Source: Halobacillus sp. Marseille-Q1614 (GTDB lineage: Bacteria > Bacillota > Bacilli > Bacillales > Halobacillaceae). From it: DNA of 64,000 bases. The notes under the pieces are model-generated. The model was not told the origin of the DNA, did not search any database, and worked only from the letters and a program-made list of their open reading frames with translations. Shown here in pieces: positions 52,047 to 62,299 of the stretch; the stretch's first letter is position 1; every line of letters begins with the position of its first letter. Position numbers and translations under genes: made by a program. The stretch lies in assembly GCF_902809865.1 (NCBI RefSeq), contig NZ_CADDWH010000001.1, forward strand, positions 1,178,001 through 1,242,000. Reading direction: 5' to 3'.

Positions 52047-54842
52047 TTGTTGGCAGCTTTTGCAATTGTAGATTTAGAAACAACAGGCAATTCATCCACT
52101 CAAAAAGACCGGATCATTGAGATAGGAATCGTTGTTTTAAAAGACGGGAAAGTCATAGAGGAATTCTCAAGTTTAGTATATCCTGAGCGGAATATCCCTC
52201 CTTTTATTACGTCATTAACAGGCATTTCAGAAGAAGATGTCTCCCATGCCCCGCTGTTTTCGGAAATTGTGGAAGAAGTTTATAAGCTCTGTCAGGGAGC
52301 TTACATAGTAGCTCACAACATTGAATTTGACATGCGTTTTTTAAACGCTGAATTCAATCTTTGCGGTTACCCTTCTTTAAACAACCCTATTTTGGATACA
52401 GTAGAGCTTGCTAGAATACTGCTTCCGACATCCGCAAGTTTTAAATTAGGACGGCTGGCTGAGAAGCTCAGCCTCGGCCATGACCAGCCGCACCGTGCAC
52501 TTTCAGATGCCCAGGTCACGAGTGATCTTCTCATTTATCTGCTGGACGTTTTAAAGAAGCTGCCAGAGCGGACACTTACTCACCTGCTAAAGGTTTCTGA
52601 CCATTTAAAAAGTGAACTTCGGCCATTCATCGAGTCGGCGATCGAGTATGAAAGGTATCAAGTGCAGGATAGTGAAGACCATCACATATGGCACGGTATC
52701 GCTGTGAAAAAGATTCCTGAGGTTTCAAGCTCCTCAGCGCCTCCTTCAGAGGAATTCTCTGAATGGACGAATCAGGTTTTTCAAGGGGAAAGTGGATTGA
52801 AAAATCATATTAAAGGATATGAGTACCGTAAAGGGCAGCAGGAAATGGCAGAGAAAGTGTATCAGTCATTTGTTGATAATCAGCACGCTATGATTGAAGC
52901 AGGGGCAGGTACAGGGAAATCGATCGGCTATTTATTGCCGTCTCTTTATTATGCATTAAAATACAACCAGAAAATTGTCGTCTCTACACATACGACCGCC
53001 CTGCAGAATCAATTGTTATATGAAGAAATACCTAAGCTCGCTAAGCTTACCAACCGTCCTGTGAACACGGTGCTTTATAAGGGAAGAAGCCATTATATCA
53101 GCCTTCTGCATTTCCGGTACGAGCTTGATCACTCTCAAGATGATAACTACGATACAGCTCTTGCGAAAGCCATGATCCTAGTCTGGCTGACAGAAACAAC
53201 GACTGGAGATATTGATGAAGTACAGCTTCCTTCCAACGGGGAGCAGTTTTGGCATAAAATTTCTGCTGAGCAGGCAGGAAAAACAACGAAGGCAGAAGCG
53301 GCGGGTACGTATTTCATGTGGGCGGAAAAGAGAGCAGAAGAAGCAGACATCGTCATTTCGAATCATTCCATCCTCTGCCTTGATTTAATCAGTTCCAAAC
53401 CTTATCTGCCTTACTATGACAAAGTGGTTATCGATGAAGCCCATCAGCTCGAAACGGTAGCCAGCAGGTATTTTGGGATCAAGCTGAATGTAAAAGAACT
53501 TCAAAAACAGCTTTCTCAGATGAATGACAGTCTGACTGATAAATCGGTGACAGCAGGTGTTCCTCAATTGAAGCCTAAGGTGGAAATTTGCCGATCAGCT
53601 ATTGATGAAGCAAAAGAAGAATTGGCCCAGCTTTCTAAATTTCTATACAGCCGTTTAAGAAGAAAGAGAAAAAAATCGGATCTTTCCAAAAATGATATTG
53701 GGAGAATTCAATTATCGCTTAACGAAGTAAAAGATCCATCTATCCTTATCACTGCTCATGAAATGGTTCAGAGGTTTTTAGGGCGCATGAGTGAGACTGG
53801 ACGGGGAATTCAGTCGGTCATTGATCAGCTCGTTGTTACCGATCAGTTAATGAGTGATACCGTTGAGGATATTATCATAAGCCGGCTTAAGCACTCGCTA
53901 GGCATTTGTCAGCAGATGAAAGAACATCTCGGCTGTTACTTTACGGATTTGAATGAAGAAGAAACAAAATGGATTGAGATTGATGGAGAAGGTCCCAATC
54001 ATTCGACCTTCTTATTCAGCGAACCGGTTCATCTAGAGGAACTGCTTCATGACGAACTATTTAGCAAAAAGGAAAGTGTCGTCTTAACGAGTGCGACACT
54101 TACAGCTAACAAGTCATTTTCCTATATTAAGAAAAGTATCGGTCTATACGATGATGAGAACCTCATTGAAGCCAGCATTCCTTCTCCCTACCGATTTGAT
54201 GAAAATGTCCGGCTAATGATCCCAAATGACTTTCCTAATATAAAGGATGACCCTGACGAATATGTGTTAGCCGTTGGAGAAGCAATCTACTCAATGGCTC
54301 ACGTAACGAAAGGAAGAATGCTCGTATTATTTACTTCCTATGAAATGCTGCGCAAAACATATGAGCTGTTGAAAGAGTTAATTCTGCCCGAGGAATATAT
54401 GATTTTCGGGCAGGGGGTCTCAAGCGGCAGCCGTGACCGTTTGAAGAAAAACTTTCAGGCTTTTGACCAGTCGATTTTGCTTGGAACCAGCTCATTCTGG
54501 GAAGGTGTCGACATTCCTGGCGATGATTTGTCCTGCCTGGTGATCGTAAGGCTTCCGTTCCACCCGCCTGACCAGCCGGTACAGAAGAGAAGGGAAATGG
54601 AATTAAAAGAAGCCGGAAGAAATCCTTTTATGGAATATTCCCTTCCTCAGGCGATTCTTCGATTTAGGCAGGGATTTGGCCGATTAATACGGACGAGTAC
54701 CGACAGAGGCATTGTTTTTGTATGTGATCAGCGTATTATGGAAGCGAGATATGGAAAGTATTTTATAAATTCGATTCCGAAGGTTCCGATGTCCTATGAA
54801 TCAACGTCTAAATTAATCAAGGATATGGAAGAATGGCTATAA
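52047..54842 (+). CDS. dinG: DinG-type helicase with N-terminal 3'-5' exonuclease domain
   Basis: 931-residue protein. Residues about 4-170 are a DEDD exonuclease domain (AIVDLETTGNSS, AHNIEFDMRFLNAEF, HRALSDAQVTSDL). From about 255 it is an XPD-like superfamily 2 helicase: Walker A GAGTGKSIGYLLP near 287, DEAH at about 463 (VIDEAHQLET), and QGFGRLIRTSTDRG near 874. The iron-sulfur cysteines of E. coli DinG are not evident, as in other Bacillus DinG, which has exonuclease but doubtful helicase activity. TTG 52047 (or 52050) follows AAGGAGGGG. Own transcription unit. Confidence 0.94.
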   Translation: MLAAFAIVDLETTGNSSTQKDRIIEIGIVVLKDGKVIEEFSSLVYPERNIPPFITSLTGISEEDVSHAPLFSEIVEEVYKLCQGAYIVAHNIEFDMRFLNAEFNLCGYPSLNNPILDTVELARILLPTSASFKLGRLAEKLSLGHDQPHRALSDAQVTSDLLIYLLDVLKKLPERTLTHLLKVSDHLKSELRPFIESAIEYERYQVQDSEDHHIWHGIAVKKIPEVSSSSAPPSEEFSEWTNQVFQGESGLKNHIKGYEYRKGQQEMAEKVYQSFVDNQHAMIEAGAGTGKSIGYLLPSLYYALKYNQKIVVSTHTTALQNQLLYEEIPKLAKLTNRPVNTVLYKGRSHYISLLHFRYELDHSQDDNYDTALAKAMILVWLTETTTGDIDEVQLPSNGEQFWHKISAEQAGKTTKAEAAGTYFMWAEKRAEEADIVISNHSILCLDLISSKPYLPYYDKVVIDEAHQLETVASRYFGIKLNVKELQKQLSQMNDSLTDKSVTAGVPQLKPKVEICRSAIDEAKEELAQLSKFLYSRLRRKRKKSDLSKNDIGRIQLSLNEVKDPSILITAHEMVQRFLGRMSETGRGIQSVIDQLVVTDQLMSDTVEDIIISRLKHSLGICQQMKEHLGCYFTDLNEEETKWIEIDGEGPNHSTFLFSEPVHLEELLHDELFSKKESVVLTSATLTANKSFSYIKKSIGLYDDENLIEASIPSPYRFDENVRLMIPNDFPNIKDDPDEYVLAVGEAIYSMAHVTKGRMLVLFTSYEMLRKTYELLKELILPEEYMIFGQGVSSGSRDRLKKNFQAFDQSILLGTSSFWEGVDIPGDDLSCLVIVRLPFHPPDQPVQKRREMELKEAGRNPFMEYSLPQAILRFRQGFGRLIRTSTDRGIVFVCDQRIMEARYGKYFINSIPKVPMSYESTSKLIKDMEEWL

Positions 54843-54875
54843 TTTTAAGCGGATGATTTCATTTCGACTAATTCC

Positions 54876-54884
54876 TGTTATAAT
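54876..54884 (+). promoter_or_regulatory. Extended -10 promoter of ypmA-ypmB
   Basis: TGT before TATAAT (54879-54884); -35 region weak. About 30-40 nt before the AGGGGAAG of ypmA. Confidence 0.55.
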
Positions 54885-54932
54885 TAACAAAGTATTTACC
54901 GATAACGAGAAAAAAAGGCAGGGGAAGCATAG

Positions 54933-55103
54933 ATGAGCAATAAGATAGAAACACTTTCTACTGTAAGGATTCAGAAAACCGATGATTTATACAAACTGGT
55001 TGATACCCTGAACCGTACATTAAAAGAAGAAAACCTTATGTTTGGAATGGCGCTTGATGAAGATGATCGGGACACAGCCGTCTTCACAATTTACCGCACC
55101 TAG
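54933..55103 (+). CDS. ypmA: Small conserved protein YpmA (DUF4264)
   Basis: 56-residue soluble protein that matches B. subtilis YpmA almost throughout: STVRIQKTDDLYKLVDTLNR, LMFGMALDEDDRD, and C-terminal AVFTIYRT. Function unknown. GCAGGGGAAG lies 8 nt before ATG 54933. It overlaps the open frame of ypmB in another frame; its stop at 55101 is 5 nt before the preferred ypmB start, so translation of ypmB may depend on it. dinG-ypmA-ypmB-aspB is the Bacillus order. Confidence 0.92.
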   Translation: MSNKIETLSTVRIQKTDDLYKLVDTLNRTLKEENLMFGMALDEDDRDTAVFTIYRT

Positions 55104-55107
55104 CTGG

Positions 55108-55590
55108 GTGAAGTGGGCTCTTCTCATCACAGGGATTTTATTTGTTATCATTTTTACCCTGTGTACATGGATGTATCTTCATATCAACGACAGTAAAACA
55201 CAGAATTATGACAAAGCGAAAACCTTTGCCAAAGAAGAAGCCGGCTTTAATCAGGTGGATAATGTGACGCGCTACAATGGCCAAACCGTCATTCATATAG
55301 TTAACGGCACGACGAAAGATGGAGAGGACATGTATGCATTCATTAATGTTGAGGAAATGGAAGTTTTATCTACTCTTTCCTCTGAACAAATGATCAGCGG
55401 GGAAGCATTAAGAAGCGAAATAGAAGCCGGATGCAGCAGCTGTGAATGGGTAGATACACAGCTGGCCTTTGAAGAAAACCGGCCTGTCTGGGAACTTACT
55501 TACAAAGATGATAGTAACCGCTATGTATTTGAATACATTGACGTGGAAAATGGAGAACAGGTCCAAAGGTTTGCCTTTAGGCAGCCTTAA
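55108..55590 (+). CDS. ypmB: YpmB-like membrane-anchored PepSY protein
   Basis: About 160 residues if GTG 55108 is the start. This gives MKWALLITGILF, a signal-anchor helix like that of B. subtilis YpmB (161 residues), and sets the start 5 nt after the ypmA stop (coupling). A longer frame opens at 55042 inside ypmA. The exterior part has two PepSY-like repeats with KTFAKEEAGFNQVDNVTRYN and RPVWELTYKDDSNRYVFEYI. Function unknown. aspB follows after 23 nt. Confidence 0.8.
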   Translation: MKWALLITGILFVIIFTLCTWMYLHINDSKTQNYDKAKTFAKEEAGFNQVDNVTRYNGQTVIHIVNGTTKDGEDMYAFINVEEMEVLSTLSSEQMISGEALRSEIEAGCSSCEWVDTQLAFEENRPVWELTYKDDSNRYVFEYIDVENGEQVQRFAFRQP

Positions 55591-55613
55591 TCATAATGAA
55601 GGAGTGAACGAAT

Positions 55614-56798
55614 TTGGAATTAGCACAAAGAGTACAAGCACTTACACCATCAAGCACACTTGCAATTACAGCAAAAGCTAAAGCTTTAAAAGCAGAAGGT
55701 CATGATGTTATCGGCTTAGGGGCGGGAGAACCGGATTTTAACACTCCATCCCATATTCTTGAAGCGGCAAAGCGTTCAATGGATGAGGGGCATACAAAAT
55801 ATACACCAGCTGGCGGAATTCCTCCGTTAAAGGATGCCATTATTCAAAAAATGAAAAAAGATCAGGACCTGACGTATGCCCAGTCTCAAGTCATCGTAAC
55901 GACAGGGGCCAAACATGCTTTGTTCACTTTATTTCAAGTTCTGCTTAATAAAGGTGATGAAGTAATTGTTCCTGCTCCTTACTGGGTAAGCTATCCTGAA
56001 CAAATAAAACTCGCGGAAGGCGTCCCTGTAGTTATAGAAACATCAGAAAAGCAGCAGTTTAAACTGACTCCGGAGCAGCTTGAAGAATCTATTACGGAAA
56101 AAACGAAAGCCGTTATTATTAATTCTCCGAGTAATCCAACAGGCATGATGTACACTGAAGAAGAACTAAAGGCACTGGGAGAAGTGTGTCTGAAAAATAA
56201 CATACTTATCGTTTCTGATGAGATTTACGAGAAACTGATTTACACGAAAACACCTCATGTTTCAATGGCTCAGCTTTCTGAGGATCTGTATAAGCAGACG
56301 GTTATTATTAACGGCGTTTCCAAGTCCCACTCTATGACAGGATGGAGAATCGGATATGCTTTAGGGAATGCTGAGATTATAAAGGCAATGTCTAATTTAG
56401 CTTCTCATTCTACTTCTAACCCGACATCGGTAGCTCAGTATGCTGCACTTGCGGCCTACACGGGATCAGATGAAAAGGTGGAAGAGATGAAGGATGCGTT
56501 TAGTGAACGCTTGGAGAAGCTCCACCAATGGCTCGTCGACATTCCAGGTGTTCATTGTGAAAAGCCTGAAGGAGCCTTTTACTTATTCCCTAATGTAAAA
56601 GAAGCAGCCGATAACTGTGGTTTTAACAGTGTTGATGACTGGGTAACAGCTTTATTGGATGAAGAGAAAGTGGCACTCGTTCCCGGTTCAGGGTTCGGCT
56701 CACCGGAAAATGTCCGATTAAGCTATGCTACTTCATTAGAACAGCTGGAAGAAGCGGCTGCACGTATCAAGAAATTTGTTGAAAAACATCAATCTTAA
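55614..56798 (+). CDS. aspB: Aspartate aminotransferase
   Basis: 394-residue class I PLP aminotransferase interconverting aspartate and oxaloacetate. The PLP lysine is K237 in [34 protein letters not shown] and [16 protein letters not shown] are family motifs. TTG 55614 has GAAGGAGTGA 6 nt upstream, with no nearer ATG. Followed by asnS after 23 nt; both deal with aspartate and asparagine supply. Confidence 0.95.
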   Translation: MELAQRVQALTPSSTLAITAKAKALKAEGHDVIGLGAGEPDFNTPSHILEAAKRSMDEGHTKYTPAGGIPPLKDAIIQKMKKDQDLTYAQSQVIVTTGAKHALFTLFQVLLNKGDEVIVPAPYWVSYPEQIKLAEGVPVVIETSEKQQFKLTPEQLEESITEKTKAVIINSPSNPTGMMYTEEELKALGEVCLKNNILIVSDEIYEKLIYTKTPHVSMAQLSEDLYKQTVIINGVSKSHSMTGWRIGYALGNAEIIKAMSNLASHSTSNPTSVAQYAALAAYTGSDEKVEEMKDAFSERLEKLHQWLVDIPGVHCEKPEGAFYLFPNVKEAADNCGFNSVDDWVTALLDEEKVALVPGSGFGSPENVRLSYATSLEQLEEAAARIKKFVEKHQS

Positions 56799-56821
56799 AG
56801 GTTAGCTTGGAGGTATTTAGT

Positions 56822-58114
56822 GTGAAGACAACAATAACAGAAGTCTCAAAATATGTGGGACAGGAAGTTACGATCGGAGCATGGCTCCGCAATAAACGTT
56901 CAAGCGGAAAAATCGCATTTTTACAGATGCGTGATGGAACTGGGTTCATGCAGGGAGTTATTGTAAAGGCTGAATTAGGAGAAGAGAAATTTCAGGAAGC
57001 TAAAGCATTGACACAGGAAACATCTCTATATGTTACTGGTACTATCGTTGAAGATTCTCGCTCTTCTTTTGGCTATGAGATGCAGGTAAGTGATTTTGAA
57101 GTCATTCATGCAGCAGAGGATTATCCGATAACGCCAAAAGAACACGGTACAGAATTTTTAATGGACCACCGTCACTTATGGCTTCGCTCAAGAAAGCAGC
57201 ATGCTGTAATGAAAGTTCGTAATGAAATCATCCGCGCCACATATGAATTTTTTAACGAGAACGGCTATGTAAAAATAGATCCCCCTATCTTAACGGGCTC
57301 TTCTGCAGAAGGAACGACGGAACTTTTCCATACGAAGTACTTTGATGAAGATGCTTTTCTTTCTCAAAGCGGACAGTTGTACATGGAAGCAGCAGCCATG
57401 GCTTTCGGAAAGGTCTTCAGCTTCGGCCCAACGTTCCGTGCGGAGAAGTCAAAGACACGCCGCCACTTGATCGAATTTTGGATGATCGAGCCGGAAATGG
57501 CCTTTATGGACCATGAAGACAGCTTACAAGTTCAGGAGCAGTATGTCTCGCATGTGGTTCAGTCCGTCCTTAAAAACTGTAAGTTGGATCTAGAAGCCTT
57601 AGAGAGAGATACTTCTGTATTAGAGAAGATTATGGCGCCTTTCCCGCGCATTAGTTACGATGAAGCGATCGATCTGTTAAAAGAAAAAGGCTTTAAAGAT
57701 ATTGAGTGGGGAGAAGACTTCGGGGCACCGCATGAAACGGCTATTGCTGAAAGCTTTGAGAAACCGGTATTTATTACGAATTATCCGGCTGACATTAAAG
57801 CTTTCTATATGAAACCTGACCCTAATCGTCCGGAAGTTGTGCTCTGTGCCGATTTAATCGCTCCAGAAGGGTACGGAGAGATTATTGGCGGATCCCAGCG
57901 TATCGATGATTTAGAACTCATGAAAAAGCGTTATGAAGAACACGAATTGACAGGAGATGCCTACCAGTGGTATTTACATCTCCGTCAATACGGCAGTGTC
58001 CCCCATTCCGGCTTTGGACTGGGTCTTGAGCGAACAGTCGCCTGGCTTTCTGGAGTAGAACACGTCAGAGAAACTATTCCATTTCCACGCTTGCTTAACC
58101 GCTTGTATCCATAA
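56822..58114 (+). CDS. asnS: Asparaginyl-tRNA synthetase
   Basis: 430-residue class IIb synthetase. N-terminal OB-fold ([20 protein letters not shown]) binds the anticodon. The catalytic core has [20 protein letters not shown] (motif 2) and [20 protein letters not shown] (motif 3). GTG 56822 has GGAGG 8 nt upstream and gives exactly 430 residues as in B. subtilis; TTG 56807 is inside that site. No T-box leader is visible, since it follows aspB directly. Confidence 0.97.
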   Translation: MKTTITEVSKYVGQEVTIGAWLRNKRSSGKIAFLQMRDGTGFMQGVIVKAELGEEKFQEAKALTQETSLYVTGTIVEDSRSSFGYEMQVSDFEVIHAAEDYPITPKEHGTEFLMDHRHLWLRSRKQHAVMKVRNEIIRATYEFFNENGYVKIDPPILTGSSAEGTTELFHTKYFDEDAFLSQSGQLYMEAAAMAFGKVFSFGPTFRAEKSKTRRHLIEFWMIEPEMAFMDHEDSLQVQEQYVSHVVQSVLKNCKLDLEALERDTSVLEKIMAPFPRISYDEAIDLLKEKGFKDIEWGEDFGAPHETAIAESFEKPVFITNYPADIKAFYMKPDPNRPEVVLCADLIAPEGYGEIIGGSQRIDDLELMKKRYEEHELTGDAYQWYLHLRQYGSVPHSGFGLGLERTVAWLSGVEHVRETIPFPRLLNRLYP

Positions 58115-58134
58115 AAAATTAAGAGATAATGGTA

Positions 58135-58172
58135 AACACCGATAAAGGAAGCTCCTAAATCGGTGTTTTCAT
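58135..58172 (+). terminator. Terminator of aspB-asnS
   Basis: AACACCGAT (58135-58143) pairs with ATCGGTGTT (58159-58167), followed by TTC. Confidence 0.7.
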
Positions 58173-58204
58173 TGTGTTGAACACCAAGAAACGAGGTGAT
58201 GGGA

Positions 58205-58897
58205 ATGGCTAAATACCGAAAATTTCAAGAAATTATGGACAGCCAGATTTCAATTCCGAAAGCATTAATAACAGATTACAGAAGTTTGGGTATTGGAGAA
58301 AAAGAGCTGGTAGTCCTTTTACAGATCCATCAATTTCATATAGCAGGAAACTCTTTTCCTACCCCTGATGAGATCGCTGAATTAACATCGTTTACACCAG
58401 AGGAATGCACCCAGGTGCTGCGAATCCTTATTCAAAAGCAGATTATAACCATCGAACAAAAGGACAGGACGGCACGAAACATTGGAAATGAATGTTATTC
58501 ACTAGAGCCTCTTTGGGAGAAGTTATTCACTTGTTCTGCCAATGGCCCGACACCTGTTCAATCGACAGAAAATCTTTTTTCTTTATTTGAGCAGGAGTTC
58601 GGCCGGCCGTTATCTCCTTTTGAAATAGAAAATATAAATATCTGGCTTGACCAGGAAGAGCAGGAACCTGCTCTTATTAAAGCGGCTCTGCGGGAAGCTG
58701 TATTAATGGGCAAATTAAACTTTAAATACATTGATCGTATTTTAAGAGAATGGAAGAAAAAAGGGATACACTCTGTCGAACAGGCAAGGCAGCATGGTAA
58801 ACAATTCAGGCAGGGACAAGCAAAAGAACATCCAGCAAAGAAAACTGCTCCTAAGCGTGATGTATCTCTGTATTATAACTGGCTGGAAGAGGAATAG
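58205..58897 (+). CDS. dnaD: Primosomal replication protein DnaD
   Basis: 230-residue DNA-remodelling protein that works with DnaB and DnaI to load the replicative helicase at oriC and at restart sites. The N-terminal winged-helix DDBH1 domain spans about 15-110. The C-terminal DDBH2 domain (about 130-200) has FEQEFGRPLSPFEIENINIW and the YxxxIL-type motif FKYIDRILREWKKKG. ATG 58205 is 8 nt from GAGG; ATG 58199 and GTG 58196 are too close. nth follows after 10 nt. Confidence 0.95.
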   Translation: MAKYRKFQEIMDSQISIPKALITDYRSLGIGEKELVVLLQIHQFHIAGNSFPTPDEIAELTSFTPEECTQVLRILIQKQIITIEQKDRTARNIGNECYSLEPLWEKLFTCSANGPTPVQSTENLFSLFEQEFGRPLSPFEIENINIWLDQEEQEPALIKAALREAVLMGKLNFKYIDRILREWKKKGIHSVEQARQHGKQFRQGQAKEHPAKKTAPKRDVSLYYNWLEEE

Positions 58898-58907
58898 GGG
58901 GGACTTG

Positions 58908-59579
58908 ATGTTAACGAAGAAGCAGATTCGCTATTGCCTCGATACATTTGAGGAAATGTTTCCAGAAGCCGAGTGCGAACTAACTCACGATAATCCTTTT
59001 GAACTGTTAATAGCTGTCGTTTTATCCGCCCAAGCAACGGATGCACTCGTCAACAAAGTGACACCAAACCTTTTTAAGAAATATCAGACCCCTGAAGATT
59101 ACCTCAGCGTTCCGTTAGAAGAATTGGAACAGGATATTAAATCAATCGGTCTGTATCGAAGCAAAGCAAAAAACATTCAAAAGCTGTGCCGAACAATAAT
59201 CGATAAGTTTAATGGAGAAGTGCCTCCGACACAAAAGCAGCTGGAAAGCCTAGCAGGAGTAGGACGAAAAACCGCAAATGTCGTCGCTTCTGTAGCTTTT
59301 GGCGAGCCGGCGATTGCAGTAGATACGCATGTGGATCGAGTGTCCAAACGTCTAGGCTTCTGCCGCTATAAAGATTCCGTGTTAGAAGTGGAGAAGACGT
59401 TAATGAAAAAAATTCCTCGAGAGGAATGGAGCGACACTCATCACCGAATGATCTTCTTTGGAAGATATCATTGTAAAGCCAAGCGGCCCAATTGTTTTGA
59501 ATGTCCGCTGTTATTTCTTTGCCGGGAAGGGCAGAAACGAAAACGTAAAGAAGAGAAATTAAAAAGCTCCAAGCCTTAA
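58908..59579 (+). CDS. nth: Endonuclease III
   Basis: 223-residue DNA glycosylase/AP lyase removing oxidised pyrimidines. The helix-hairpin-helix has LAGVGRKTANVVASVAFG with catalytic K121; catalytic D139 lies in AVDTHVDRVSKRLG. The [4Fe-4S] cysteines follow the C-x6-C-x2-C-x5-C pattern near the end (CKAKRPNCFECPLLFLC). ATG 58908 follows GGGGGGA; the frame from 58794 overlaps dnaD. B. subtilis ypoC, normally next, is absent. Confidence 0.96.
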   Translation: MLTKKQIRYCLDTFEEMFPEAECELTHDNPFELLIAVVLSAQATDALVNKVTPNLFKKYQTPEDYLSVPLEELEQDIKSIGLYRSKAKNIQKLCRTIIDKFNGEVPPTQKQLESLAGVGRKTANVVASVAFGEPAIAVDTHVDRVSKRLGFCRYKDSVLEVEKTLMKKIPREEWSDTHHRMIFFGRYHCKAKRPNCFECPLLFLCREGQKRKRKEEKLKSSKP

Positions 59580-59592
59580 GGCTTGGAGCTTT
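59563..59592. terminator. Bidirectional terminator between nth and ponA
   Basis: A 30-nt perfect palindrome: AAAGCTCCAAGCC (59563-59575) pairs with GGCTTGGAGCTTT (59580-59592). The nth stop codon is at its centre. A- and T-rich flanks on both sides. Confidence 0.9.
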
Positions 59593-59604
59593 AATTATTT
59601 ATTT

Positions 59605-62283
59605 TTACTGTTCTTCTTCTTGTTCTCCTTCACCGTCAGAAGCAGGCTCTTCTTCAGTACCAGGTTCGGATTCACCTTCTTGGTTTTGTTCTTCTCCTGA
59701 TTCTTCGCCTTCTTCAGCCGGCGGAGTTTCCTCAGCATCTTCTTCATTACCATTTCCGTTTTGGCCGTTATTCCCACTGCCATTTCCTTGGTTTTCATTA
59801 CCATTGCCTTCTCCGTTACTGTTGCCGCCGTTTCCGTTTTCGTTTTGATCTTCTTCAGGGTTTTCGTTCGATCCTTCATCACCTTGTTCTTCACCTGAAT
59901 TGTTTTGTTCTTCTTTATTCTCTTCTGGCTGTTCAGCATCTTCTTCACCGCCAGGAACTGTGGCAGAAGCGGAAGATGGATCACTTCTTTCCGCATCTCC
60001 ATCTTTGCTGATCGCTACCACTGTAAACTCATAGGTAGAGCCCGGCTGGATTTGCGATACTTCCATACTTCGGCTGTCGGTTGTCGTCAGCTCTCTGGAA
60101 TCGCCGCCGTCAATAGCTACGGATACTTCAAAGGTAACATTGTCTTCGCTATGATCCCACTCAAGATCAATTGCTTGTGATTCTTCATTATAATTAGCAG
60201 ACAAGCCGCTTACAGGATCCAATTTATCAAACTGCTCGGATGTTTCTGTAGGCTGATTATCTACGTGGAACAACTCTGTAACAATTTGACTTTCTGGAGT
60301 ATAGTCACTAGGCAGTTCTGCCGGGCGGGAGCCTTCTTCGACATCAACCCATTGTACAGAATCCGGCTTTGTGAAGTCACTTGTCTCTTTTCCAGCAGAT
60401 ATATCCTGCATAACATACTTAAACAGCTGTCTTGGGATTTGCTGTGAGCTGTCGGAAAGGTTCTCATTATTTTCACTGTAACCCGTCCAGATGGATACAC
60501 TATAGTTCGTAGTATAGCCGCTGAACCATACATCAGGAACAATCGAGGTTCCGTCTTCGAGGTTCCGGTTGGTTGTCCCCGTTTTCCCGGCAACCGGCAG
60601 ACCTGGAATATTAGCTGCTCTTCCCGTCCCTTCTTCCATTACAGTTCCAAGCATAGAAGTGATCATATAAGCCGTATAGTCACTCATAGCTGATTTGGAT
60701 TCAGGCGTCATGTCAACAGATTCTCCCTCAGGAGTTTCTCCCTTTCTAACAGTAAACGGTTCGTTATATTTACCGCCATTACCAAAGGCTGCGTAGGCTC
60801 CGCTCATCTGCACCGGGTTTGTCAGAACTCCGCCACCGATAGCATCACTGAGATACATTTCGGAATTCTCGAATGAAAAACCTAATCCTTCAACGAATGG
60901 CTGAGCCTTTTCAGGTCCGACCTCCTGCAATGTTTTAATAGCAGGGATGTTAAGAGAATCCTTTAGGGCATCTCTCATACTTACCCAGCCTCTGAATCGA
61001 TCGTCATAGTTGCCGGGAGACCAGGCATCTTCACCACTGCCAATTGTAATTTCTTCATCATTTATTTGATGATAAGTAGACAGCTTTTCGTTTTCAATAG
61101 CTGGTCCATAGGCTGCAATTGGTTTAAAGGTAGAACCAGGCTGCCTGTTAATATCAGAGGCGTAATTGTAGCCTCCAGTTGTATAGTCGCGTCCTCCTCC
61201 AATTGCACGGATAGCACCTGTTTTAGTATCAGTGACAGCAATACCAGACTGTAGCTTTTCATTCGGCCAGGCAATAGGGCCTTCACCGCTCAGAGCCTGT
61301 TCAACTGTTTCCTGGGCATTCGGGTCTATCGTTGTGTGAATTTCAAGGCCGTCTTTATAAATATCGGCTCCATCCATTTTTTTACTTACTTCTTTTGCCA
61401 CTTGATCAATGAACGCTTTATAAGGTCTTTCTTTATCTTTCTGCTCGGTTAAAAGATCTTCGACGTTCGTCTCTTTAGCTTTTTCTGCGTCTTCTTCTGA
61501 AATCTTATCATGCTGTACCATTAGATTTAATACCGTGCTCATTCTCTTCTGAGCGAGGTCAGGATTTTCATATGGATCATATCCTGACGGGCGCTGCGGC
61601 AGGCCGGCTAGCAGAGCCATTTCAGGCAGAGTTAATTCTTTCAGTTCGCTCTTTCCGAAATAAGTTTCTGAAGCTTCAATGATTCCATAAGCGCCTTGGC
61701 CGTAATAAATTTTGTTAAGGTACATTTCTAAAATGGTTTCTTTGGAATATTCTTGATCTAATTTAATCGCAAGGTACTGTTCCTGTACTTTTCGCTCGAG
61801 CGTCTTATTACTCGTTAAGTATGAACGTTTAACGACTTGCTGTGTAATCGTACTGGCACCTTCAGATCCAAACCCGTTGGTTATGTTGGAGATAACGGCT
61901 GCTCCGATCCGCCTAGGATCAATCCCTAAGTGGCTGAAGAAGCGTACATCTTCAGTTGCCAGTACAGCATCCACTAATTCAGGTGGTAAATCATCATAAT
62001 TGACCCGGGTTCTTCTCTCATCACCGGCGACGTCTGTGATCAGTTCGTCATTCATGTCATAAATCCTTGAAGAAAAAGGATCAGATAATTGCGCTTCATC
62101 TAATTCAGGGGCCTGCGAGATATAATAGGCAAACAGGCCTCCGACTCCCAACATAAGAACGATTCCAATCGTTAAGAGGGTCATAAAGATGGTTTTAAAA
62201 GGGACTCTTCGTTTCCCGTTAGTTTTTTTACTGGGCTTTAAACTCTTTCGTCTTGCTGATCTCGACTGACTATCATTTGCCAT
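59605..62283 (-). CDS. ponA: Penicillin-binding protein 1A/1B (bifunctional)
   Basis: 892-residue membrane-anchored peptidoglycan synthase. Order: cytoplasmic basic N-terminus, transmembrane helix (about 29-54), GT51 glycosyltransferase (catalytic E111 in EDVRFFSHLGID; GASTITQQVVK), then transpeptidase with S384 (STFK), S443 (SLN) and K567 (KTGTT). A fibronectin type III domain (about 685-775) follows, and finally an acidic tail of about 115 residues. The tail is rich in Glu, Asn and Gly (GNGNENQGNGSG) and is much more acidic than in B. subtilis. ATG 62283 follows GGAGGA. Second gene after recU. Confidence 0.96.
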   Translation of the reverse strand: MANDSQSRSARRKSLKPSKKTNGKRRVPFKTIFMTLLTIGIVLMLGVGGLFAYYISQAPELDEAQLSDPFSSRIYDMNDELITDVAGDERRTRVNYDDLPPELVDAVLATEDVRFFSHLGIDPRRIGAAVISNITNGFGSEGASTITQQVVKRSYLTSNKTLERKVQEQYLAIKLDQEYSKETILEMYLNKIYYGQGAYGIIEASETYFGKSELKELTLPEMALLAGLPQRPSGYDPYENPDLAQKRMSTVLNLMVQHDKISEEDAEKAKETNVEDLLTEQKDKERPYKAFIDQVAKEVSKKMDGADIYKDGLEIHTTIDPNAQETVEQALSGEGPIAWPNEKLQSGIAVTDTKTGAIRAIGGGRDYTTGGYNYASDINRQPGSTFKPIAAYGPAIENEKLSTYHQINDEEITIGSGEDAWSPGNYDDRFRGWVSMRDALKDSLNIPAIKTLQEVGPEKAQPFVEGLGFSFENSEMYLSDAIGGGVLTNPVQMSGAYAAFGNGGKYNEPFTVRKGETPEGESVDMTPESKSAMSDYTAYMITSMLGTVMEEGTGRAANIPGLPVAGKTGTTNRNLEDGTSIVPDVWFSGYTTNYSVSIWTGYSENNENLSDSSQQIPRQLFKYVMQDISAGKETSDFTKPDSVQWVDVEEGSRPAELPSDYTPESQIVTELFHVDNQPTETSEQFDKLDPVSGLSANYNEESQAIDLEWDHSEDNVTFEVSVAIDGGDSRELTTTDSRSMEVSQIQPGSTYEFTVVAISKDGDAERSDPSSASATVPGGEEDAEQPEENKEEQNNSGEEQGDEGSNENPEEDQNENGNGGNSNGEGNGNENQGNGSGNNGQNGNGNEEDAEETPPAEEGEESGEEQNQEGESEPGTEEEPASDGEGEQEEEQ

Positions 62284-62299
62284 GTCGTCATTCCTCCAT

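Noticed and set aside
59595-60002. 135-codon lysine-rich frame on the minus strand
   Set aside because: It is an out-of-frame reading of the Glu-rich repeat codons in the ponA tail, with no ribosome site.
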